Shown here piece after piece: positions 1 through 8,583 of a DNA stretch of 64,000 nucleotides. Each line of letters begins with the position of its first letter. Within the stretch, counting starts at the first letter, position 1. The notes beneath the pieces were generated by a model. It worked only from the letters and a program-made list of their open reading frames with translations. It was not told the DNA's origin and searched no databases. This DNA is from Caenispirillum salinarum AK4 (GTDB lineage: Bacteria; Pseudomonadota; Alphaproteobacteria; Rhodospirillales; Rhodospirillaceae): NCBI RefSeq assembly GCF_000315795.1, contig NZ_ANHY01000003.1, forward strand, positions 124,001 through 188,000, given 5' to 3'. The position numbers were made by a program, and so were the translations under genes.

Positions 1-81
1 CTGGAGTTCGTCCTGACCAATCAGGCGAGCGGTGAGGTCATGGAGTATGATACGCTCTTCGCCGGTCCCGGGGCGCGCTGA
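1..81 (+). CDS. ccoG: CcoG/FixG cbb3 oxidase accessory protein, C-terminal end (partial)
   Basis: Only the last 26 codons and the stop are present; the gene enters from the left edge. The visible tail ends in YDTLFAGPGAR, which resembles the C-terminal beta-sandwich end of CcoG (FixG, RdxA). CcoG is a membrane-bound iron-sulfur protein that assists copper delivery to cbb3-type cytochrome c oxidase. The assignment rests mainly on context: ccoH, ccoI and ccoS follow in the usual order on the same strand, with 49 bp to ccoH. The catalytic iron-sulfur part lies outside the window, so integrity cannot be judged. Confidence 0.75.
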   Translation: MEFVLTNQASGEVMEYDTLFAGPGAR

Positions 82-130
82 TGCGCGCCCCGACGGGGCC
101 TGGCTCGAGAGGCAGGAGCATCGTTTCGAC

Positions 131-640
131 ATGAGCATGACCGGCAACACGCCCCGGCCCAGCGGCTGGTGGTATCCCTATATCTTCGTCGCCGCCTTCA
201 TGGTGGTCGTCGGGGTGAACGGGGCGCTGGCCTATTTCGCCACCAGCACCTTCAACGGGCTGGAAACCCGCAACGCCTACGAAAAGGGCCGGCTGTACAA
301 CCAGACCCTGGCCGAGGCCGAGGCCCAGAAGGCCCTGGGGTGGACGGTGGGGCTCCGGGCCGAGCAGACGACCAAGGACCGTCCGGGCGACTACCCGGCG
401 GACCTGATGATCTCCGCCACCGGCCCCGACGGCGAGGGGCTGGAGGGCCTGGAGGTCTTTGCAGAAATCCGCCGGCCCACGAAGGCCGGCATGGATCAGG
501 AGGTCCGCCTGACCCGCCGCGACACTGGCCGCTACGGTACGAAGATCGTCCTGCCCGAGCCCGGCCAGTGGGAAGTTCGCGTGCTGGCGCGCAAGGGTGA
601 CGACACCTTCCGCCTGCACGACCGCATCTTCGTGAAGTGA
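131..640 (+). CDS. ccoH: FixH/CcoH cbb3 oxidase assembly protein
   Basis: A 169-residue protein with one N-terminal membrane helix (about residues 16-37, beginning WYPYIFVAAFMVVV) and a periplasmic domain of about 125 residues. This is the architecture of CcoH/FixH, a small subunit needed for maturation of cbb3-type oxidase; YNQTLAEAEAQKALGW is a typical post-helix segment of the family. The ATG at 131 was chosen because it puts the helix near the N-terminus. An in-frame start 99 bp upstream would overlap the end of ccoG and add a non-conserved extension. It lies between ccoG and ccoI in a standard ccoGHIS cluster. Confidence 0.93.
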   Translation: MSMTGNTPRPSGWWYPYIFVAAFMVVVGVNGALAYFATSTFNGLETRNAYEKGRLYNQTLAEAEAQKALGWTVGLRAEQTTKDRPGDYPADLMISATGPDGEGLEGLEVFAEIRRPTKAGMDQEVRLTRRDTGRYGTKIVLPEPGQWEVRVLARKGDDTFRLHDRIFVK

Positions 641-710
641 CGAGCACCGGCGCCGCCGGCCGGCGCCCCCGGCGTCCGGCCCGGCGGCGTTCGCCTTCGT
701 TTTCTGGACC

Positions 711-3101
711 ATGACCGTCATGACCGGCCAGCTCGCCGAATGCAGGCACTGCGGTACGCCGGTCCCGCCGCGTTCGCCGGCGGGACCGGATTTCTGCTGC
801 CGCGGATGTCAGGCCGCCTTTGGCCTCATCAACGGCATGGGCCTCGAGTCCTATTACCGCAAGCGCTGCATCGACCCCGATGCACGGCCGCTCAAGCCCG
901 AGGACGAGGCGCTCGCCACCGACTTCTCGGCCCATGTCCATGTCGAGGACGACGGCACCCGGACCCTGCACCTGATGGTGGAGGGGCTGCACTGCGCCGC
1001 CTGCGTGTGGCTGATCGAGACCGTGCTGAACCGCCAGCCGGGCGTGCGCAACGCGCGCGTGAACATGACCACGCGCCGCCTCACCCTGCGCTGGGACCCG
1101 GCGGAGACGGGCTCCGACAGCCCTAACGGCCTGATCGAGCCGGTGCTTCAGGTGGGCTACCGCCTCGTCCCCTACGATCCCGAGGCGCTCGGCCGCGAGG
1201 GCGCCAAGGCCGACCGCGAGCTTCTGCGCGCCATGGCCGTGGCCGGCTTCGCGGCCGGCAACGTCATGCTGTTTTCCGTCAGCGTGTGGTCCGGCGCGGA
1301 AATGACCTGGGCCACCCGCGACCTGATGCACTGGCTGTCGGCGCTGATCGCCGTGCCGGCGGTGTTGTATGCCGGGCGGCCGTTCTTCCGCTCCGCTTTG
1401 ACGGCGCTGCGGGCCCGGCGCACCAACATGGACGTGCCCATCTCGCTCGGCGTGCTGCTGGCGACGGGCATGAGCCTCGTGCAGGTCATCAACAGCGCCG
1501 AGCACGCCTACTTCGACGCCTCGGTGATGCTGCTGTTCTTCCTGCTGGTGGGCCGCTACCTGGACCACCGGGCGCGAGGCCGGGCGCGGTCGGCCGCCGA
1601 GCACCTTCTGGCCCTGGGGTCCGGCTCGGTCACGGTGCTGGAGGCCGACGGCACGCGCCGCCTTCTGCCGCCGGCCAAGGTGGCCCCGGGCATGGCCATC
1701 CTGGTCGCCGCCGGCGAGCGCGTGGGCGTCGACGGCACCGTGACGGACGGCCGCTCCGACCTGGACACCAGCCTGATCACCGGCGAGACGGTGCCCCAGA
1801 GCGTCGCGCCCGGCGACCGCGCCTTCGCCGGCACCGTCAACCTGTCGGGCCCGCTGCGGCTGATCGTGGACGCCGTCGGCGAGCGCACCCTGCTGGCCGA
1901 AATCGTCCGCATGATGGAAGTGGCCGAGCAGGGTCGCGCCAAATACGTGGCGCTGGCCGACCGCGTGGCGCGCTGGTACGCGCCGGTGGTGCACCTGGCG
2001 GCGCTGGGAACCTTCCTCGGCTGGTACCTGGGCGTGGGCGCGCCGTGGCAGCAGAGCCTGCTGACCGCCATCGCTGTGCTGATCATCACCTGCCCGTGCG
2101 CGCTGGCGCTGGCCGTGCCCGTGGTGCAGGTCATCGCGTCGGGGCGGCTGCTGCGCGGCGGCATCCTGATCAAGACCGCCACGGCGCTGGAGCGGTTGAA
2201 CGGGTGCGACACCATCGTCTTCGACAAGACCGGCACCCTGACGCTCGGCCATCCCGACCTGCTGACGGAGGGAGCGGCCTGGACCCGCGCCGACCTGGAC
2301 CTTGCGGCGAGCCTGGCCGCAGCCTCCCGCCATCCGCTGGCGCGGGCGCTGGCGGCCCGGTCCGACGCGCCGGTGGCCGACGGCGTGGAGGAAGTGCCGG
2401 GCCGCGGCCTGCGGCTTTCCACCGCGGGCGGCGAGGTGCGGCTGGGCAGCCGCGTCTTCTGCGGAGTCGACGGCGCCACCGCCTGGGCGACGTCGGCCGA
2501 TGCGGCGCCGGGACCGGAGTTGTGGCTGGCCCGCCCGGGTGTCGCGCCGGTGCCCTTCCTGTTCGTCGATGCACCGCGCCCGGATGCCGCCGCGGTGGTG
2601 GCGGACCTGGCGCGCCGTGGCTACCGCCTGGAGCTGCTGTCCGGCGACCGCGAGCCCGCCGTGCGATCCGTGGCCGAGGCGCTGGGGATCGCGACCTGGC
2701 GCGCCGCCTGCACGCCGGCGGACAAGTGCGCCCGGCTGGAGGCGCTGCGGGACGAGGGCGCGCGCGTGCTGATGGTCGGCGACGGTCTCAACGACGCGCC
2801 GGCCCTGGCGGCGGCGGATGCGTCCGTTTCGCCTTCGACCGCAGTGGACGTCAGCCAGACCGCCGCCGACGTGGTCTTCCAGGGCCAGCGCCTGGGTCCG
2901 GTGCTGGAGGTGCTGGACACGGCCCGGCGCGCCGACCGTCTTGTGAAGCAGAATTTCGGCCTGGCCCTGCTTTACAATGTCTTCACCATACCGCTCGCCG
3001 TCGGCGGCTTCGTGACGCCGCTGATCGCCGCGCTGGCCATGTCGTCGTCGTCGGTTGTGGTGATCACCAACGCCCTGCGCCTCTCGCGCAAGGGGCGGTG
3101 A
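711..3101 (+). CDS. ccoI: CcoI/FixI copper-translocating P1B-type ATPase
   Basis: A 796-residue P1B-type ATPase that exports copper for the CuB centre of cbb3 oxidase. A cysteine-rich N-terminus (C11, C14, C29, C30, C33) precedes a heavy-metal-associated domain with CAAC (C95, C98). The membrane CPC metal motif is at residues 461-463, the phosphorylation motif DKTGT at 505-509, and the hinge motif GDGLNDAP near residue 690. The CPC motif and the upstream cysteine cluster are typical of the CcoI/CtpA-like branch rather than detoxifying CopA. It sits 70 bp after ccoH and 86 bp before ccoS. The length is normal and no defect is visible. Confidence 0.96.
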   Translation: MTVMTGQLAECRHCGTPVPPRSPAGPDFCCRGCQAAFGLINGMGLESYYRKRCIDPDARPLKPEDEALATDFSAHVHVEDDGTRTLHLMVEGLHCAACVWLIETVLNRQPGVRNARVNMTTRRLTLRWDPAETGSDSPNGLIEPVLQVGYRLVPYDPEALGREGAKADRELLRAMAVAGFAAGNVMLFSVSVWSGAEMTWATRDLMHWLSALIAVPAVLYAGRPFFRSALTALRARRTNMDVPISLGVLLATGMSLVQVINSAEHAYFDASVMLLFFLLVGRYLDHRARGRARSAAEHLLALGSGSVTVLEADGTRRLLPPAKVAPGMAILVAAGERVGVDGTVTDGRSDLDTSLITGETVPQSVAPGDRAFAGTVNLSGPLRLIVDAVGERTLLAEIVRMMEVAEQGRAKYVALADRVARWYAPVVHLAALGTFLGWYLGVGAPWQQSLLTAIAVLIITCPCALALAVPVVQVIASGRLLRGGILIKTATALERLNGCDTIVFDKTGTLTLGHPDLLTEGAAWTRADLDLAASLAAASRHPLARALAARSDAPVADGVEEVPGRGLRLSTAGGEVRLGSRVFCGVDGATAWATSADAAPGPELWLARPGVAPVPFLFVDAPRPDAAAVVADLARRGYRLELLSGDREPAVRSVAEALGIATWRAACTPADKCARLEALRDEGARVLMVGDGLNDAPALAAADASVSPSTAVDVSQTAADVVFQGQRLGPVLEVLDTARRADRLVKQNFGLALLYNVFTIPLAVGGFVTPLIAALAMSSSSVVVITNALRLSRKGR

Positions 3102-3187
3102 CGCACTAGTTTCCGATCAGGCGCGGCCGCACCTGGGGCTCCAGGTCCGGGCCAGCGACTCGGTCCGCCGCAGACACAGAGGGTTCC

Positions 3188-3397
3188 ATGGACAGTCTCC
3201 TGATGCTCATCCCCATCGCCCTGCTCCTGGGCCTGGTCGGCCTGGGGACCTTCCTGTGGGCGCTGAAGTCGGGGCAGTTCGAGGACCTGGACGGGGCCGC
3301 CAACCGCATCCTGTTCGAGGAAGACGACATGGCCCCGCCGCCGCCGGCCGAAACGGACCGTGCGCAGCCGCCGGAGCAGGGCCACAAGAAGGGTTGA
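3188..3397 (+). CDS. ccoS: CcoS cbb3-type cytochrome oxidase assembly protein
   Basis: A small 69-residue protein with one hydrophobic N-terminal helix (residues 4-22) followed by the CcoS signature LWALKSGQFEDLDGAANRIL and an acidic to basic tail. CcoS is required for incorporation of heme b and CuB into cbb3 oxidase. It is the last gene of the ccoGHIS cluster and has the usual short length. A ribosome-binding site is weak but present upstream (GAGGG at about 3179-3183). Confidence 0.93.
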   Translation: MDSLLMLIPIALLLGLVGLGTFLWALKSGQFEDLDGAANRILFEEDDMAPPPPAETDRAQPPEQGHKKG

Positions 3398-3410
3398 CCG
3401 GCGTTTCCCT

Positions 3411-3438
3411 TTGTCGACGGGCGCGCGTGTTGTAAAAC
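3411..3438 (+). promoter_or_regulatory. Candidate sigma70-type promoter for panBC
   Basis: TTGTCG at 3411-3416 and TAAAAC at 3433-3438 are separated by 16 bp, about 50 bp upstream of the panB start. The match is only moderate, so this is a pattern-based suggestion. Confidence 0.3.
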
Positions 3439-3489
3439 GTCGCCCAACCCGCGCCGCCGACCCGTGCCAGATCAACAGGAGGACGTTCC

Positions 3490-4332
3490 TTGAGCGCGCA
3501 GACCAGCCTGAAGCGCGTCACCGTGCGTGATGTCGCCGCCTGCAAGGGCAAGGACCCGCTTGTCGTGCTCACCTGCTACACCGCGCCCATGGCGCAGGTG
3601 CTGGATGAGCATGTGGACATGCTGCTGGTCGGCGACAGCCTGGGCATGGTGGTCTACGGCATGGACACGACCCTGGGCGTGACCGTCGACATGATGATCA
3701 ATCACGGTCAGGCGGTCATGCGGGGCTCGCGCAAGGCGATGGTCATCGTCGACCTGCCCTTCGGCTCCTACGGTGAAAGCCCGGCGCAGGCCTACCGCAA
3801 CGCTGCGCGCATCCTCAAGGAGACGGGCGCCGCCGCCGTCAAGCTGGAGGGCGGCGCGGAAATGGCCGAGACGGTGCGCTTCCTCACCCAGCGCGGGGTG
3901 CCGGTGATGGGTCACGTCGGCCTCAAGCCGCAGATGGTGCACGCCACCGGCGGTTTCCGGGCGCAGGGCCGCACCGAGGCGGAAGCGAAACAGATCCTGG
4001 CCGATGCCAAGGCGATCGCGGAGGCCGGCGCGTTCTCGCTGGTCGTGGAAGGCACCTGGGAAGGTGTGGCGCGCGAGGTGACGGAGGCTGTCGGCTGCCC
4101 CACCATCGGCATCGGCGCGTCCGCCACCTGCGACGGGCAGGTGCTGGTGACGGAGGACGTCATGGGCCTGTTCAGCGACTTCACGCCCAAGTTCGTCAAG
4201 AAGTACGCGCAGTTGAACGAGCAGATTTCCGAGGCGGCGGGCAAGTACGCCGCGGACGTGCGCGCCCGCCGGTTCCCGGGCCCGGAGCACTGCTTCGGCA
4301 TGCCCAAGCTGCGCGACGTGAAGGAGGGCTGA
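3490..4332 (+). CDS. panB: 3-methyl-2-oxobutanoate hydroxymethyltransferase
   Basis: A 280-residue PanB that transfers a hydroxymethyl group from methylene-tetrahydrofolate to alpha-ketoisovalerate, giving ketopantoate, the first committed step of pantothenate and CoA synthesis. Family motifs are clear: [10 protein letters not shown] near residue 28, [13 protein letters not shown] near 45, VKLEGG near 117 and the segment with catalytic glutamate VVEGTW near 181. The start is TTG at 3490, preceded by a good ribosome-binding site (AGGAGG at 3478-3483). It is followed 5 bp later by panC, so the two form an operon. The length is normal for the family. Confidence 0.97.
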   Translation: MSAQTSLKRVTVRDVAACKGKDPLVVLTCYTAPMAQVLDEHVDMLLVGDSLGMVVYGMDTTLGVTVDMMINHGQAVMRGSRKAMVIVDLPFGSYGESPAQAYRNAARILKETGAAAVKLEGGAEMAETVRFLTQRGVPVMGHVGLKPQMVHATGGFRAQGRTEAEAKQILADAKAIAEAGAFSLVVEGTWEGVAREVTEAVGCPTIGIGASATCDGQVLVTEDVMGLFSDFTPKFVKKYAQLNEQISEAAGKYAADVRARRFPGPEHCFGMPKLRDVKEG

Positions 4333-4337
4333 GGGCG

Positions 4338-5231
4338 ATGACCACCGAGGCCACCTCCGGCGCCGGCCGGCACGCGCGCGGTCCGCATACCGTGTCAACT
4401 GTGGCGGACCTGCGCGCCCAGGTGCAGGCCTGGCGCGGTGAGGGCCTCCGGGTGGCCCTGGTGCCCACCATGGGGGCGCTGCACGAGGGCCACATGTCGT
4501 TGATCCGCCGCGCCAAGATGCTGGCGGACAGGGTGGTGGTGTCGGTCTTCGTCAATCCCACCCAGTTCGGCCCCAACGAGGATTTCGGACGCTACCCGCG
4601 CCAGTTGGAGCAGGACCGTTTCAAGATCGGCATGGCCGGCGGCCATCTGGTCTATGCCCCGACGGTCGAGGAAATGTATCCCGCCGGCTTCGCCACCACT
4701 ATCAGCGTCTCCGGCGTGTCGTCGGGCCTGTGCGGCGATGCCCGGCCCGGCCATTTCGACGGCGTGGCGACGGTGGTGTGCAAGCTGCTGCTGCAGGCGC
4801 TGCCCGACGTGGCGATCTTCGGTGAGAAGGACTGGCAGCAGCTGGCCGTCATCCGCCGCATGGCGACGGACCTGAACGTGCCGGTATCCATCGAGGGTGC
4901 GCCCATCGTGCGCGAAATGGACGGTCTGGCCATGTCGTCGCGCAACGCCTACCTGACCGACGACGAGCGCGCCGTCGCCAACCACCTTTACAAGACCTTG
5001 AAGCAGATCGCCGACGACATCGACGAAGGCGTCGACGTCGGCCAGGCCTGCGCCTGGGGCATGGGCGAGTTGGGCCGCAAGGGCTTCGCGGCGGTGGACT
5101 ACCTGGAAGTCCGCGACGCCGAGACGCTGGAGCCGGTGGACACGGTCACCCGCCCCGCCCGCGTGCTGGCGGCGGCGTTCCTCGGCAAGACGCGGCTGAT
5201 CGACAACGTCGCCTGCGGCGTGAAGGGCTGA
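4338..5231 (+). CDS. panC: Pantoate--beta-alanine ligase (pantothenate synthetase)
   Basis: A 297-residue PanC of the nucleotidyltransferase superfamily. It joins pantoate and beta-alanine with ATP through a pantoyl-adenylate. The HIGH-type motif GALHEGHMSLI is near residue 48 and the KMSKS-like segment MSSRNAYL near 198. About 17 residues before the conserved core (TVADLRAQV) look like a non-conserved N-terminal extension, so GTG at 4392 could be an alternative start. The gene is 5 bp downstream of panB and is closed by a likely rho-independent terminator. Confidence 0.96.
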   Translation: MTTEATSGAGRHARGPHTVSTVADLRAQVQAWRGEGLRVALVPTMGALHEGHMSLIRRAKMLADRVVVSVFVNPTQFGPNEDFGRYPRQLEQDRFKIGMAGGHLVYAPTVEEMYPAGFATTISVSGVSSGLCGDARPGHFDGVATVVCKLLLQALPDVAIFGEKDWQQLAVIRRMATDLNVPVSIEGAPIVREMDGLAMSSRNAYLTDDERAVANHLYKTLKQIADDIDEGVDVGQACAWGMGELGRKGFAAVDYLEVRDAETLEPVDTVTRPARVLAAAFLGKTRLIDNVACGVKG

Positions 5232-5249
5232 CCCCACTGAACGCGGGGA

Positions 5250-5290
5250 GCGCGAGGGGCCCGCGTCGGGTTCCCCCGCGCCCTTTTTCC
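5250..5290 (+). terminator. Rho-independent terminator after panBC
   Basis: GCGCGAGGGG pairs with CCCCCGCGC across a loop of about 13 nt, with one A-C mismatch. It is followed by CCCTTTTT, starting about 20 bp after the panC stop. Confidence 0.7.
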
Positions 5291-5300
5291 TACTTTTATA

Positions 5301-5425
5301 CGCCTCGATGATTGATCATCGAGGCTGCGTTCATTCGCCACGCAGGCTCACGCGCCGTAAGGCGCGGCGGCCAGTCGGCCTTGCCGGACGACGAGTGCGC
5401 GATTTCCGGTGTCGTCCGGTATTAC
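5301..5425 (+). repeat. Dispersed structured intergenic repeat, copy A
   Basis: First of three related elements of about 125 bp in this window (others at 13648-13775 and 29569-29692). Five potential hairpins follow one another: CCTCGATGAT/ATCATCGAGG; CTGCGT/ACGCAG; CGCGCC-GTAA-GGCGCG; GGCC-AGTC-GGCC; and CCGGACGAC/GTCGTCCGG. The element fills the space between convergent panC and the arsC-like gene, and its last bases overlap the arsC stop codon. It resembles REP/palindromic intergenic elements; no named family was recognised. Confidence 0.85.
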
Positions 5426-5772
5426 TTCCCGATCAGCGGCAGCACCGACTCGGGCGGGCGGCCGAGGGCGGCCTTCGCATCATCCACCACCACGATGGGC
5501 CGCTCGATCACCTTGGGGTGGGTGACCATGCCGGCGATGATCTCGGCTTCCGTCAGCGCCGGGTCGTCGAGCCCCGCTTCCTTCGCCTCTTTCTTGCGCA
5601 GCAGCTCGCGGGCCGGGATGCCCAGCAGGTCCAGGATCTTGCGCAGGTCGGCTGCGGTCGGCGGGGTTTCCAGGTAGGCCACCACGTTGGGCTCCACGCC
5701 GTTCTCCTGCAGCAGCGCCAGCGTCTGGCGTGACTTGGAGCACCGCGGGTTGTGATATATGGTCACGTCCAT
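5422..5772 (-). CDS. arsC: ArsC-family arsenate reductase (glutaredoxin type)
   Basis: A 116-residue thioredoxin-fold protein with the ArsC N-terminal motif IYHNPRCSKSRQTL, in which the cysteine at residue 12 is the expected catalytic residue. The family reduces arsenate using glutathione and glutaredoxin; the YffB and Spx branches look similar but lack this exact motif. The C-terminal segment IERPIVVVDDAKAALGRPPE is typical of ArsC. The ATG at 5772 was chosen because it starts directly at the fold; upstream in-frame codons give no conserved sequence. No arsR, arsB or acr3 gene is adjacent, so it is an orphan reductase, divergent from the MscS-type gene. Confidence 0.9.
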   Translation of the reverse strand: MDVTIYHNPRCSKSRQTLALLQENGVEPNVVAYLETPPTAADLRKILDLLGIPARELLRKKEAKEAGLDDPALTEAEIIAGMVTHPKVIERPIVVVDDAKAALGRPPESVLPLIGK

Positions 5773-5882
5773 GTCTGACGGCTCCGCATTGTGTTTTTCG
5801 GCAAGTATGGTGAGATGAACGGCATCGGGCGCGCATTTTCGTGCGTTTCGAGGCCGAACAACGACAGGTGCTCCCTCTTGCC

Positions 5883-8483
5883 ATGAAGCCGGTGACCGCA
5901 CAAGCCCGCGCGGCCGATCCTGGCCGCCCCGTTCTTTCCCGCCTTTTCCGTCCCTTTGCCGCTGCCCTTCTGGGGCTTCTGCTGGCCCTGTCCGCGCCGC
6001 TGGACCGGGCGCAGCAGGCGCAGGCGCAGGAGGCCGGCGCGGCCGCGCCGGCGGACGTGTCCGAGCAGACCGTCCAGGACCTGGAGGCGCTGGTCGCGAC
6101 CCTGGAAGACGAGGCCCAGCGCCAGGAACTGGTCACCCGCCTCAAGGCGCTGATCGAGGCGACGCGCCCGGCCGAGGAGGGGCCGGGGGTCGTGTCCTCC
6201 ATCGGTGCGCGTCTGCTGGGAGACGTGTCCGACGCCATGGGCACGGCAACGCGCGAGATGGTCGACCTGGGCCGGGCGGCGGAAAACCTGCCCGCCCTGT
6301 GGGACTGGACCGTCGCCCGCGTCACCGAGCCCGAACTGCGGGCCGCTGCCGTGCGGGGCGTGCTGCGCGTCGCCGCCCTGGTGGTGGCGGCGCTGGCGGC
6401 GTTCTGGATCGTCCGCCGCCTGCTGGCCAAGCCGCGTAACCGTTTGCACGGCCGCCAGCGCGAGCCCAAGTGGTACGAGCGCATTTTCATCACGCTGGGC
6501 CTGCTGCTCATGCGGGCCGCGCCGGTGGGCGCGCTGCTGGCGACGGGCTACGGGGTCATGCCGGTCCTGGACCTGGCGCCGGGCTCGCGCGTGGTGGCGC
6601 TGGTGATCCTGACGGCCGTCGCGGCGGTCCAGGGCATCATGATCGCCTCCGACCTGCTGCTGCAGCCCTCCAACCGTTCGCTGCGGTGGCTGGCGGTGGG
6701 CGACGAGACGGCGCACTACCTGCACATCTGGACCCGGCGTCTGGCGCTGGTGGGGGTCATCGGCTTCTTCGGGGCCGAGGCCGCGCTGACCTTCGGCCTG
6801 CCCGACGGAGCCTACCAGTTGGTGACGCGGCTGGTCGGCTTCGTGATGGCGTTGCTGATCATCATCGTCATCATGCAGTCCAAGCAGCCCGTCGCGGCCT
6901 GGATCCGCGAGCGCCGCATGGTGGTGCACGAGGCGCCGCTGGAAGAGGACGAGCCCGAGACCACCCAGGGCGACCGCGGCGGCGACGTGCCACCGGCACG
7001 TCCGCTGGCCGATCCCGACCAGCCCGTCGCCGCCAACGACGCCGATCCCGCCACACCGGGGCTGGCCGGCGACGCCGCCGCCACCCGCGAGGCTGCCGCC
7101 GCCCGCGCCAGAGACCGCCAGACCGTCCGGCGCCCGAAGCGCCGCAAGCCCCTGCGTCCCGGCGGCACCGTCGGCCGCGTGCTGCGCGACCGCTTCGCCG
7201 ACGTCTGGCACGTTCTGGCGGCGCTGTATGTGCTGGCGTCCTATGCCGTCTGGGCGCTGGAGGTCGAAGGCGGCTTCCAGTACATCCTGCGCGGCACGGT
7301 GCTGACGGTGGTCATCGTGCTGCTGGCGACCGGGTTGGTGACGCTGCTGTCGACCGGTCTGGCGCGACTGTTCGAGGTCAGCCAGGACGTCAAGGACCGT
7401 TTCCCCGACATCGAGCGCCGCGTCAACCGCTACCTGCCGGTGGTGCACACGGCGGTGCGCGTTCTGGTCTTCCTGCTCGCCGCCGCGGCCATCGCCCAGG
7501 CCTGGGGCGTGGCGGTGGTGGAGGCCCTCACCACCGATGCCGGCGGCGCCTTCATCGGTGCGCTGGTGACCATTCTGGTGGTGCTGGTGGTCAGCATCCT
7601 GGTCTGGGAGCTGGCGTCGTCCTCCATCGAGCGCTACCTGAGTACCACCGACAGGGAGGGCAACGTCATTGAGCGTTCGGCGCGGGCCAAGACCCTGCTG
7701 CCGCTGGCGCGCAACATCCTGCTGGTGGTGATGATCGTCGTCGTCAGCATGGTGATCCTGTCGGAACTGGGCGTGAACATCGCCCCGCTGATCGCCGGTG
7801 CCGGCGTCATCGGTCTGGCCGTCGGCTTCGGCGCCCAGAAGCTGGTGCAGGACGTCATCACCGGTGCCTTCATCCTGTTCGAGAACACTTTCTCGGTCGG
7901 CGACGTGATTTCGGTCGGCGGCCATGCCGGGCTGGTGGAGGGGATGACCGTGCGCTCGGTGCGCCTGCGCGACCTGGCGGGCACCGTGCACACGCTGCCG
8001 TTCTCCTCGGTCGACAAGATCTCCAACCTGACCAAGGACTTCAGCTACTACGTCATCGACATGGGCGTGGCCTACCGCGAGGACACCGATCAGGTCGTGG
8101 AGGTCTGCAAGGAGGTGGTCGAGGACCTGCGCGCCGACCCCGAATACGGCCCGCAAATCCTGGAGCCGCTGGAGGTGCTGGGCGTCGACAAGTTCGCCGA
8201 CAGCGCGGTGATCGTGAAGACGCGCATCAAGACCAAGCCCATCCAGCAGTGGTTTGTCGGCCGCGAGTTCAACCGCCGTCTCAAGAAGCGGTTCGACGAG
8301 CTGGGCATCGAGATCCCGTTCCCGCACCGCACGCTGTACTTCGGCGAGGGCAAGGACGGCACGGCCCCGCCCGCTCATGTGCTGATGGACCGGTTCCGCG
8401 GCGGCCATGGCGGCGGCGACGCGCCCCATCCCGTCGAGCCGCCGCCGACGCCCAGCCCGGTGCCCGACCCGGAGCCGACCTGA
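5883..8483 (+). CDS. MscS-family mechanosensitive ion channel, large multi-helix form
   Basis: A protein of about 866 residues with an N-terminal export signal (hydrophobic run AAALLGLLLALSA), a periplasmic coiled segment (VQDLEALVATLEDEAQ), about nine or more membrane helices, a charged cytoplasmic loop around 6940-7160, and a C-terminal MscS domain. The MscS pore helix and beta domain are clear (AGAGVIGLAVGFGAQKLVQD, then FENTFSVGDVISVGG). Such channels release solutes on hypo-osmotic shock. The ATG at 5883 places the signal peptide near the start; a GTG at 5841 in frame is an alternative. The tail is Pro- and Gly-rich and probably disordered. The gating stimulus cannot be told from sequence. 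Confidence 0.92.
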   Translation: MKPVTAQARAADPGRPVLSRLFRPFAAALLGLLLALSAPLDRAQQAQAQEAGAAAPADVSEQTVQDLEALVATLEDEAQRQELVTRLKALIEATRPAEEGPGVVSSIGARLLGDVSDAMGTATREMVDLGRAAENLPALWDWTVARVTEPELRAAAVRGVLRVAALVVAALAAFWIVRRLLAKPRNRLHGRQREPKWYERIFITLGLLLMRAAPVGALLATGYGVMPVLDLAPGSRVVALVILTAVAAVQGIMIASDLLLQPSNRSLRWLAVGDETAHYLHIWTRRLALVGVIGFFGAEAALTFGLPDGAYQLVTRLVGFVMALLIIIVIMQSKQPVAAWIRERRMVVHEAPLEEDEPETTQGDRGGDVPPARPLADPDQPVAANDADPATPGLAGDAAATREAAAARARDRQTVRRPKRRKPLRPGGTVGRVLRDRFADVWHVLAALYVLASYAVWALEVEGGFQYILRGTVLTVVIVLLATGLVTLLSTGLARLFEVSQDVKDRFPDIERRVNRYLPVVHTAVRVLVFLLAAAAIAQAWGVAVVEALTTDAGGAFIGALVTILVVLVVSILVWELASSSIERYLSTTDREGNVIERSARAKTLLPLARNILLVVMIVVVSMVILSELGVNIAPLIAGAGVIGLAVGFGAQKLVQDVITGAFILFENTFSVGDVISVGGHAGLVEGMTVRSVRLRDLAGTVHTLPFSSVDKISNLTKDFSYYVIDMGVAYREDTDQVVEVCKEVVEDLRADPEYGPQILEPLEVLGVDKFADSAVIVKTRIKTKPIQQWFVGREFNRRLKKRFDELGIEIPFPHRTLYFGEGKDGTAPPAHVLMDRFRGGHGGGDAPHPVEPPPTPSPVPDPEPT

Positions 8484-8583
8484 CGAAGCCCGCCGCGGCC
8501 CGATCGTCACGAAGCCTTCACTGGACCAGGCTTCCTCCCCCGCCCATGACTGTCCGGCAGAATCGGCGGGGGAGGAGCAACTT

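Noticed and set aside
252-2333. A 693-codon frame antisense to ccoI
   Set aside because: Low-complexity translation and no start context; ccoI on the other strand has every family motif.
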